Assembly (NCBI GenBank): GCA_003339415.1
Contig: PDHQ01000427.1
Coordinates: 1 to 24,567, forward strand
Length of the DNA: 24,567 nt
DNA from: Ophiocordyceps camponoti-saundersi (nom. inval.)
Taxonomy: Eukaryota > Ascomycota > Sordariomycetes > Hypocreales > Ophiocordycipitaceae
Reading direction: 5' to 3'
Of the stretch, positions 1-8,868 are shown one piece after another. Position numbers and translations under genes: made by a program. The notes below the pieces were generated by a model that worked only from the letters and a program-made list of their open reading frames with translations, made no database searches and had not been told where the DNA came from. Positions within the stretch are counted from its first letter, which is position 1; each line of letters starts with the position of its first letter.

Positions 1-127
1 TGATTTTTTTTACGTGATTTAAATCACGGATAAAAAAAATCACTTATAAGTGATTTAAATCACGGAAAAAAAAAATCACGAAAAATCACTCACATAATCA
101 CTCATGAGTGATTTTTTTCTAACCCTG
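1..127. repeat. Un-RIPed palindromic block built on GTGATT/AATCAC
   Basis: This block keeps many TCA, TGA and ACA sites that are destroyed elsewhere. It has nested perfect palindromes: a 16-mer at 13-28 (core GTGATTTAAATCAC), a 20-mer at 37-56, the 14-mer core again at 50-63, and an 18-mer at 96-113. Bases 1-12 and 31-42 are perfect inverted repeats around the first palindrome, so 1-42 could form one hairpin. The last intact CpA/TpG cluster ends near 127, where a RIPed minus-strand relic begins. It may be the end of a DNA transposon with subterminal transposase sites, a MITE, or a satellite unit. It continues off the left edge, so its type cannot be decided. Confidence 0.7.
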
Positions 128-129
128 GT

Positions 130-1460
130 TATTAGCGCTATTTATTACGTATATATTTTTCCGGATATATATAAGCGAGCTGCTTAAGGCGCGTAATATA
201 GCGAGGCGTGTAATTAAGACTATTAGTATACGGGAAAAGAGCGAGAAGCTAAATATCTAAGTTACCTATCTTAACTTCGTAATTATATTTCCGGAGGCGG
301 GCGTAATTAATAAGTAAAATACTCTAAGCGCCCGATATATAAAAGTATCTTTATTTTAAAACGCTTAAATAATACGCTTTTATAACTTTTAGATAATTCC
401 TTTTTAGCGATTTTCTATATTATTATTTACTATTTATATTTCCTTTTTATACTCTCGCTTACGTTACCTTATAACTTTAATAATATATTATACTTTATCT
501 TAAAACGTGCTTATTAGCTTTAGCTATTTTAATAAAGTTTATTATAGTTCTGTTTAATAATATAGAAAACCCGCTCCTATTATAAGAATTCTTTATAATA
601 ATATAATTAGTATATTAGTTCCTAAACGCCCTATATATAATAATATAATCGCAGAACGCTCGGGGCACCTTATTATTACGATAATAATAGTATTAATTAA
701 CTACCTCCTTATAACTAGCTATTATAATACCTTATATCTAATTATATTACCTAAAAAAGCGAGTAATATATATCTAATTTATATTATTCGGGTTATTAAT
801 AATTACCGTAAAAGTTATATTTCTTTTCGGTAATATAGTTACTATTTAGCTTTTCTAGTTTTATTTTACCTCGTTATTTCCCACTTTTCTAAAATAAATT
901 TCTCCTAAATTTATATTTATCGTATAGCACTTAAGTTTCTTAGCGGAATCTACCGATATCGTTCCTAGTATATAGTAAAGCTTCCTATTATATATGCTTT
1001 TCGTAATTTACCCGAATAAGAATTTTAGAAAGTTTACCGCTATATAAGTTTTAGATAATAATATTTCGTAATTTTAATATAATAATAACTTTTAAGAAAT
1101 CGTAAAATATTTAGAAAGCGTGCGCGAGGGAAAAAATACTAAATATTACCTATTTCTAATAATAAATAAAGTAAACTTAATAAAGAGAGGATTTTTTTCC
1201 ACGCCGTATAACTAATTTCTATATTTTATATATATATAGCTTTAATTACTAAGTTATTACGTATTTATTCCCTTACTATATCTATAAGTTATAATCTCTT
1301 TTTTTTAGATACCTCCTTTACTATTTTACGAGTATTCTTATCTTTTACGCCTAATTCTATATACTATCTTTATAGCTATATTACTTTAGATAAACTTCGC
1401 TATTTACTTATATACTTTTCTTTACTAACTAATTAAAACTTAAGATTATAATACCCGCGC
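130..1460 (-). pseudogene. Family X relic, copy A (RIPed, function unknown)
   Basis: Read on the minus strand, a frame with scattered TAA/TAG runs leftward from about 1063. It includes N*I*GIIIAS (about 708-745) and YTNYIIIK (591-614), both shared in frame with copies B, C and D. Upstream, about 1180-1460, a segment read as ILSF*QL followed by VYLK* matches copy C better than B or D. Downstream, 130-390 still reads as plausible coding, ending with LAYIYPEKYIRNK just before the un-RIPed block, so the copy seems cut there. Stops are where CAA, CAG or TGG would be expected. No domain was recognised; a transposon protein or a multicopy fungal gene are both possible. The core is well supported and both ends are uncertain. 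Confidence 0.6.
591..745 (-). repeat. Conserved core of family X, copy A
   Basis: Best conserved segment of the family. The same core lies at about 2619-2780 (B), 4576-4735 (C) and 6952-7104 (D, plus strand). Spacing between the two landmark motifs is nearly equal in all copies, about 150 bases, which argues for true homology and not for chance similarity of AT-rich DNA. Confidence 0.7.
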
Positions 1461-1798
1461 GTTATAAAAATACTATAAGTAAAAGTATATAGAAATAATA
1501 TAGTATTTTAAGTTTTATTTAAAAATATAATAAAGAATAGTATAGTTTTTATAAGTAGCGAGTATAAATAATAACGCTATAATCTTACCGCTTAGCTATA
1601 TACCCTAAACTACTTTATAGCGATTATTTCTTTTTTAGGATTTTTAGTTATTATTTATAAGACTAATATTTACTTTTAAGCTATAAAGGGAGCACCTTTT
1701 AATTTATATATATATAATACTTTTTAAGTATATTATACTTATATAATAATAATAATTAAAGTATATACTATTATTATAATTTTATTATAAGGTAATAG
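1461..1798. other. AT-rich gap with no recognisable gene
   Basis: RIPed sequence between copy A and the next minus-strand relic. It does not match the leaders of copies B and D. I see no coherent frame, RNA gene or clear repeat. It may hold the degenerate leader of copy A. Confidence 0.5.
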
Positions 1799-2170
1799 TA
1801 GCACTAATAAAGGTATTAATATTCTTAATATTATAACTAGGATAATAACTTTACTAAGTTTATATCGCTAAACTAGGCCTTTAAAAAGGGCTAGTAGCGC
1901 TAACTAAGTAAGAGGGATACTTATAAGGTAAGTTATATAATAGATTCCCCTCTAAACCGCTATATAATAAGCGATAAAAAACTTATAATAATTACTATTA
2001 ATAGATAAGTTTATAACGCCTCGTTTTCTAATACCGAATATAACTCCTTATAAAAGTAAAAATATAGCGCGCTTATAGTTAAAAGGAAACGTGCTTTACT
2101 AAATAGTTAGATAAGCTAATAAATATAACTAAATTCTACTAACCGTATAATAAGCCTCCTCGCTAGTTAA
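1799..2170 (-). pseudogene. Minus-strand coding relic of unknown family
   Basis: One minus-strand frame runs about 123 codons with only about seven TAA/TAG, low for this composition. It begins near SEEAYYTVSR, passes through FGIRKRGVINLSINS, and ends near ILIPLLVL at the left. It lies downstream of copy B on the same strand, so it could be the 3' part of B or a separate gene. I found no equivalent in A, C or D. Apparent hydrophobicity is unreliable because RIP turns Thr ACA into Ile ATA and Ser TCA into Leu TTA. No family was recognised. Confidence 0.45.
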
Positions 2171-2389
2171 ATATATAGCTTTTATATACTAATTAAAACG
2201 CTAAATAATAATACTTAAAATATTATCTTAATACCCTAACTATCTTTTTTACTTACTTAGAAACCTAGCGTATAAAAAGCTAAACTCTTAAAAAGATTTT
2301 TAGTATATACTTTATAATATAATCTAAAAGTATTATACGCGGTAATTTAGTAATAAAACGCGTCCTTACCTAGCTTATTTAATACTTAT

Positions 2390-4062
2390 AAATAATATAT
2401 TTTTAAGATTCTTAGAAAATTCCCCTTTAAGTACTTTTTTTATTATAACTTACTATTTATATTCTTTTAATATACTCCCTTTTTCGCTACCTTATAATTT
2501 TAGGCACTTATAATATATCCCGCTAAGATACGGCTAGCTACTCTAAGCTTCTATTTAATATCTAAATAGTTTTTTCTAAGTAATTTAGCAATTTACCCTC
2601 GTTTCTAATATATAAAGTTTTTATAATAATATAATTAGTATATTAATCTCTAAACTCCCCCGTAACCTTAATATAATTTATAAACGCTTAATATACGCTT
2701 TTATTACTATATTTATAATATTATCTAATTACTTTTTTATAACTAGCTATTATAATCCCTTATATCTAGTTAGGTATTTTAAGAATATTAATAATATATC
2801 TCTTATCTATATTATTCCGGTTATTAAAAGGTATAGTAATATTTAAGTTCCTTTTCGTAAGTAAGGCTATTACCCTCTCCTCGCTATTTTATTTTTTCTT
2901 AGTATTTTTCGCTTTCCCCGAATAATTATTTAATAAACTTATATTTATTATACGATACTTAAGCTTTATAGTAAAGTTTGCTAATATTATTTCTAAGCTA
3001 TAAAAGATCTCCTCCTTTTTAATAGTTTTCTTAATCCTCTTAAATAGCGATTTTAGAAAATCTACGTCCGCGGGAGTCTACTACGCGGATATCTTACGAT
3101 TTTAAGAAAAAGATAATTTTTAGGATATAGAAAAATACCTAAAAGGCGGCTATAAGAACGGAAAACTAAAGATTTTACCCTCTCCTTATAATAAATAAAG
3201 TAAAGTTAATAATAGGAGTATTTTTTAGGCTATATAATAAATTTTAATATTTTATAAGATTTAAAAGAAAACGTAAATTATTACCGTAAGAAAGGAAATA
3301 AAAACTTTAATATTTTTATAATAATAAATAAAGTAAACTTAATAAGAGAGGATTCCTTATATAATATAACGAATATTTTAATTTTTATATATTTATATTT
3401 TAAATTATTTATTTCTTACGCTTTTATTTCTTCTCTAACTTTTAAAGTTATAATTTTTTCCTTCTAAACGCTTTTCTTATATTTTTTTACTATTTTTTAT
3501 TTACGCTAAAAGAATCTATATAATAACTTTTTAAACTATTTATTTAGAATATATTTCGGTACTTTTTTATATATAACTTAAATTAACTAATTAGCTTTTA
3601 AAATTAGTAAACTTATTACTGATAGTTTAACTAATAAGCTTACTAAATTACTATATTAATAGTATATACTACTAGTATATACTTACTATTCGATTTTTCG
3701 AGTTTTTTTTTTTAATATTATATTATTTTTCTTCCCTTTCTTTTATAGCTTTAGTATTTTTTCCTTAGCTTTCTACCTTTTTTTTAATACTAATAGTTTC
3801 TCCTTTTCTAAGTTTAGTTTTCCCTATCCTCGGAGGGTATATATTAGGGGTAGTAAAGAGGGTACTAAAGATATATATATAATATATAAAAGTATAGTTT
3901 ACTATAAGGGTTAGACTATATACTTTTAGAGGGTTAGACGATTCTCCTTTATATATTAACCCCTATTCCTAGTACCTTTATTTTTATATTTCCCCTTTTA
4001 TTTTAAGTACGCTAGCCTTATACTAAGATACCTATACTTAAAAGGTATATATATTAAAGATT
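2390..4062 (-). pseudogene. Family X relic, copy B (RIPed, function unknown)
   Basis: Minus-strand relic. A leader at 4062 to about 3830 matches the leader of copy D base for base over long stretches. The next part, about 3700-3415, reads ILKAN*L, then KKVPKYI, then EKRLEGKNYNFK, and aligns in frame with D. Further on (about 3080-2400) the frame contains VDFLKSLFKRIKK, N*I*GIIIAS, YIKVTGEF and YTNYIIIK (2619-2642). The element is therefore a leader plus a protein of several hundred residues, with Gln and Trp codons turned into stops. Two A/T-rich gag-like tracts near 3188-3210 and 3323-3350 resemble each other, suggesting a small internal duplication that also appears in C. The left end is uncertain. 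Confidence 0.7.
3921..3963 (-). promoter_or_regulatory. Conserved leader block with TATA-like motif, copy B
   Basis: Forty-three bases match copy D at 5911-5953 with only two differences, far better than the flanks or the coding part. Read on the minus strand it has a TATATAAA motif about 10 bases in. It lies upstream of the readable coding part. Its conservation in both copies suggests a promoter or other element of the original unit; this is inference from position and conservation only. Confidence 0.35.
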
Positions 4063-4079
4063 AGCCTAACTTAGGTAAG

Positions 4080-5580
4080 TAAATAGAATATAGTTTTATT
4101 TATTTATTAAGTTTATATTTTAATATTCCTTCTATCCGCGCTATCCGGTATACCTAATAAATACTTATAGATAGTATATATATAAGCAGCTACCTAGTAG
4201 GCACTTATATAACTTAGCTAGCAGGCCCCTTCTTCTTCCCTTATAGCTATATAGCTTAAGCTTAGCCTCCTTATTATTATACTTATATATATATATTTTA
4301 CTTCTTTATTACCTTATTATAGTAATAGTCTCCTTATAAAAGCTATTATAGTATACTTTTACTATTTAAGACTTTTTATCTTTAGTAACTTCTTTTATTA
4401 TTATATTTTATTAATATTTATTTTCTATACCCCTCCTTACGCGCTATTATAATTTTAGCTATTTATTATATATCTTACTAGGACGCGTTTAATGCCTCTA
4501 AGCCTCTAAATAAATATCGAAACTATTCCTTTTTAAGGAATTAGAAGACTCCGATATACTCTTATAGCACGGATTTCTTATAATAATATAATTAGTATAT
4601 CGATCTTTAAAGGCCCCGGTAACCTTAATATATTCGTAAAACAGCTAAGGCACGCTCTTATTTTTATATTCCTTATATAAATTAACTATATCTTTACGAC
4701 TAGCTATTATAATCTCTTATATCTAGTTAGATATCCTAAGAAGGCGAGCGATTTATCTCTAATTCGTAATATTTAGGTTATTAAAAGCTAGGTAAATAGT
4801 TATAGCTTTTTTCGACTTTTTAACTATAACCCTCTCCTCGTTATCTTATTTTATTTTATTATTTATCGCTTTTCCCTAAACTATAGCTTAAAATACTTAT
4901 ATTAGTAATATACTATTTAAGTATCTTATTAGAATTCCCTAATATTATCTATAATATATAGTAAAGATTACTATTCCGAATACGCTTTTTAATTAGCTTA
5001 AATAAAAATCTAGGAAAATCGATAACTTTATAAGTCTCTAATAAAGATATCTTATAATATAGATATAATAATAACCCTTAGGATAACGTAAAATATATAA
5101 AGGGCGAGCGCTAGAAAAAAACGAAGATTCTAGCTATTTTTTATAATAAATAGAAAGAAGTTAACGAAGGGATAATTTTTTTAGGCGGCGCGATAAATCT
5201 TAATAACCCTCGGTATATAAAAGAATATAAGAATCTTAATCGTAAAGAAAAAAAACGAAGATTCTACGCTTTTATAATAATAATAAATAAAATTAAGTTA
5301 ATAAGAGAGGATTTTTTTACGCAGCGCGACGAATCTTCTAAATTTATATATTTACGCTTCGAATTATTAATTTACGCTACTTTTATTCCTTTGCTAATAT
5401 TTAAAAGTTACGTTTTCTTACCCTTAAATACCTCCTCTACTATTTTTCTAATATTTCTATCCTTAACCCTTAATTCTATATACCTTTTTATAGCTTTATT
5501 ACTTTAGATAGACTTTAGTACTTACTTACGTATTTTCTTCCGTTAACTAATAAAAACTTAAGATTATAACGCTTTTTTTT
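4080..5580 (-). pseudogene. Family X relic, copy C (RIPed, function unknown)
   Basis: Minus-strand relic directly upstream of copy B in the same orientation. In frame it shows N*I*EIIIAS (about 4699-4735), YIKVTGAFKD, and YTNYIIIR (4576-4599). Its 5' part, about 5400-5570, reads as ILSF then QL and VYLK, matching copy A more closely than B or D. At 5140-5170 and 5275-5310 the sequence repeats an A-rich motif (taataaat.. then agttaa..) like the pair in B. The left part ends close to the start of B, so B and C sit head to tail. A frame change near 4800 relative to the core is visible. Confidence 0.65.
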
Positions 5581-5825
5581 ATTAGCTACCTAATTAGATT
5601 ACTTCTATAGTTTAATTACCTTATAGTTTATACCTTAACCGGCTATAGCTTAAAACTAGTTAGCTTATTTATATAGCCTAATAGTTTAGTTTAAAAATAC
5701 TACTAAAGCTATATATCGTATTACTATAATAAAGTTATTAGTAAGATAGAGCACCTCTCTTAATATTACTTACTTACTAAGTAATATATATAAATATATA
5801 TATATATATATATTATATTAGCTAA
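5581..5825. other. Spacer between head-to-head copies C and D
   Basis: About 245 bases between the diverging 5' ends of C (minus) and D (plus). It contains a (TA)n tract and AT-rich sequence with weak similarity to the leader of B near 5600. No independent gene is seen. Confidence 0.5.
5794..5813. repeat. (TA)n microsatellite
   Basis: Perfect alternating TA run of about 20 bases. A (CA)n/(TG)n microsatellite would become (TA)n under RIP, so this may be a converted CA repeat, though an original TA repeat cannot be excluded. Confidence 0.75.
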
Positions 5826-7480
5826 TAGCTTTTAGGTATAAGTACCTTAGTATAAGGCCGGCCTACCTAAAACTAGGGGGGGGAATATAGGACTAGAAGT
5901 ACTAAAACTAGGGGTTAATATATAAAAGGGAATCGTCTAACCCTCTAAAAGTATACGGTCTAACTTTTACGGTAAACTATGCCTCTATATATTATACGCC
6001 CTTATACTTACTTCCTTACCCCTAATATACCCCCTCCGGGCCTAAGAAAAATAAGCCCGGAAAGGAAGAAACTATTAGTACTAAAAAAGAAGCAGAAAAG
6101 CCTCGGAAAAAAATATACTAAAGCTTAAGAATAGAGGAAGGAAAAAAATAGCTATAAAAGTATAAAAATTAAATATTTCGAAAAAAGGTATATACTAATA
6201 GTATATACTATTAGCTAGTAATCCGGTAACCTTATTAGTTAAATTATCGATAATAGGTATAGTAATCTTAAAAGCTAATTAGTTAGCTAAGGACGTATAT
6301 AAAAAGGTACCGAAGTATATATAAAGTAAGTATTCTAGGGAGCGTTATAGATAGTTTTTAGTATAAACGATAAACTATAGAAAAATATAAGAAAAGCGTC
6401 TAAAAGGAAAGTATTATAATTTTAAAAAATAGAAAGGAAATAATAGCGTTATAAATTAGTAAACCGGGGCCCGCTTATAAATAAAAATAAAAAATTCAGC
6501 GCGCGTAGGAAAATTCTACTATTTTTAACTTTATTTACCCTATTATTTTAAACCTAAAAAATTATTTTTCTTTTAGCCTTTACTATATAATTTATTATTC
6601 CTATATTCTAAGGAAATATTATAATAAAGGTGCACTATCTTAAGCTAGGTAATAAAGTTATTAAGTTCCTAAGATCGCTATTCGGCGCTATTACTATTTA
6701 TAAAGGAAACGATTAAAAGATATTTTATACTTTTAAAATAAGAGACCTTAAGTTATCTAGGAGATTTTAGTATTTTACTACTAATATAAGTAAACTTAGT
6801 AAAGTAAGAAAGAAATAGGAATAATTATTATTAAAACGCGGAAGCGCGCGTAGCAGCTATACCGCCGCTTAGGAACCTAATTATCTTAATCGCGTATAAT
6901 CCCGCCTATATTACTTATTAGCGTTAGATTATATTACTTTTATATTTCCCTAACTAGCTATAAGGAATTCTTATAGTAAGCTAAGGCGAGATTATTCGTT
7001 CTTACGCTAAATATAAGAACCTAACTTTTCCGCTTACTATATATTATTATATTAAGGTTTTAGGCGTTTTCGGCTATTATTATACTAACTATATTATTAT
7101 AAAGCGCCCTTATAATTACTTAACTAATTTATTATTAGGAGGCTCGAGTTCCGATAATACTATTATAAATTTATAAGCGGTTTTATATTATATTAGCCTT
7201 AACTTAGCTTATTAGGTTAGTAGCCTTAGTATATTCCCTCGTATATAGATAGTATAAGGGCATAGGGAGATAAGAAAAAAGGGAAAGGAAAAGGGAAATA
7301 ATTATATATATTCTTAATATTATAATAATTTACTATAGTTTCCTTAAAGTAAAAAGTATAACGTAAAGAAACGTAGTAAAAAATATAGGAAAGAAAGAGT
7401 TTATAATAAAAGAAAGAAATAAAAGAAAAGAGAAGGAAATTAGTAAGGTAGAGGTAAAACCTTAATACGCTCGCGGAAAA
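5826..7480 (+). pseudogene. Family X relic, copy D (RIPed, function unknown)
   Basis: Plus-strand copy, inverted relative to B. The leader from 5826 to about 6050 matches B closely. The coding relic reads VILKAN*LAKDVYKKVPKYI (about 6255-6320), then EKRLKGKYYNFK, then a segment with SLFGAITIYKGN (about 6670), then N*L*GILIVS (from 6952), YIKVLGVFG and YTNYIIIK (7081-7104). Phase changes between these segments show indels or lost introns. After 7110 it reads LLLGGSSSDNT and fades into a K/G-rich stretch near 7260-7300. The protein family was not recognised; loss of Cys, His, Gln, Trp and Met codons hides most diagnostic residues. Confidence 0.7.
5911..5953 (+). promoter_or_regulatory. Conserved leader block with TATA-like motif, copy D
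   Basis: Partner of the block at 3921-3963, with two differences over 43 bases. A TATATAAAA motif lies at 5918-5927. The next retained ATG downstream is at about 5978 (ATGCC, kept probably because its TpG is followed by C), but the frame that matches copy B does not clearly start there. Confidence 0.35.
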
Positions 7481-7535
7481 AAAGTAAAGCCTTAGTAGGT
7501 AAGGCTTTTATAAAGCTATCCGTAAGGTTATTTAC

Positions 7536-8030
7536 GGAGGCGATCTAGCGGATTTCGAGGCGTTTATCTTATACCTCTTATCGTAATTAGTAATTATAAA
7601 TATTAATATATTAAAAGTTTATTTAAAGTTTCGTAGGAGGTTTAGTTAGGAGTATAATCGTACGCTAATTATTATAGTAAAATATTAAGATACCCGTTAT
7701 TTAAATATTAAGTTTTTTAATTAAGTAAGATAAGGCCCGTTATTCCTTAGCGGCCTTAAAAAAGGCTAGGAGTTCCCTTTCCGTAAAGGAGGTTATAATA
7801 GTTATTTACTTTATAGCTTTCTAATTAAAAGTACTACTATCTTAAAGTTAGAAATAGTAACCTTAAGATAATTTATAAGTATTTAGATAATTAGCGTAAG
7901 AAGAATTTAATAAGTAGATAGCTATATAAGTTCTAAGACTAAAAAAGAGGGCGTAGTTAGCTATATTAAGAAGATAAGCTAAGTAACGCTTAATTTTATA
8001 AAAATAACGCGGCCCTAAGTTTAAGTATAA
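7536..8030 (+). pseudogene. Plus-strand coding relic downstream of copy D
   Basis: A single phase runs about 165 codons, starting near GGDLADFEAFILYLLS, continuing through LKFRRRFS and GPLFLSGLKKG, and ending near LNFIKITRP. Stops are few and fall singly or in pairs, as expected from converted CAA/CAG/TGG. It follows copy D on the same strand and could be its C-terminal part or a separate gene. It does not match the relic at 1799-2170 convincingly. Family unknown. Confidence 0.45.
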
Positions 8031-8868
8031 CCTCGTAAGCTTACTAACTATATACGTAATATCTAGTTAAGTATAAATAGTAATATAAAAAGCACTGCTT
8101 ATTATTAAAAGATAGTATTTTAACGTAAAACCGCTCCCTTATAACTTATTTAATAAGGATTTCTAACTATTATAAGCTTAATATTCTATATTAAAAAATA
8201 CTAAAAGATACTATCCGGCACTCTTATAACTTAAACGATCTCCCTCCCTCCTCTTATATATAATTATCGTCCTATTTTACTCCTTAACCTACTAATTAAT
8301 ACGTTTCTTTTACTAATTTAGCTTTATAATATAAGTTATTAGATAGCTTTTTAATACTTAAGATTTATAGCGCCCTTTTACCTAAGTATATTTATCCTAC
8401 TTTTACCTCTCCGTACGTTTATCTATATAGCTATTTATAGCTATTTCTATTATATATATATACGAGAAATAAAACTAAGGAATAATAAAAGTCGGAAATA
8501 GTAATACTTTTATAAGGATTTATTATAAATAAACTATATAACTTATAAGTTTTATATAATAAGTAAAATTTATAAGGTATTTTTAATATAATATTTACGA
8601 TACTTTAATATATATAAGTATATACTAATATTAGTTATTTTATCTTATATAGTTTAAGTTATAGCTAAAAGATAAAAGGTAGGAATTATAAAAAAAAACT
8701 AAATATATAATAATATACTTATATTATCCCCTAAGTTTAATACTATTATACTACCTTATAAAAAATATAATATCCTAAACTACTTATATTTTTTCTATTA
8801 ACTTTAAGCTTTTAAATATATCTTAAAAACTTATAATATTATAATAACGCTTAAGTAACTTAATTACT
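8031..8868. other. AT-rich gap with no clear gene
   Basis: RIPed sequence between two plus-strand relics, with short pyrimidine-rich patches such as 8240-8260. I could not follow any frame across it. It probably includes the upstream region of relic Y0. Confidence 0.45.

Noticed and set aside
121..126. AACCCT resembling a telomere repeat unit
   Set aside because: Only a single unit is present, with no tandem (TTAGGG)n array.
3067..3090. Short GC-rich hairpin (ccgcg...cgcgg)
   Set aside because: It is a single short inverted repeat inside the coding relic of copy B, without a terminator context.
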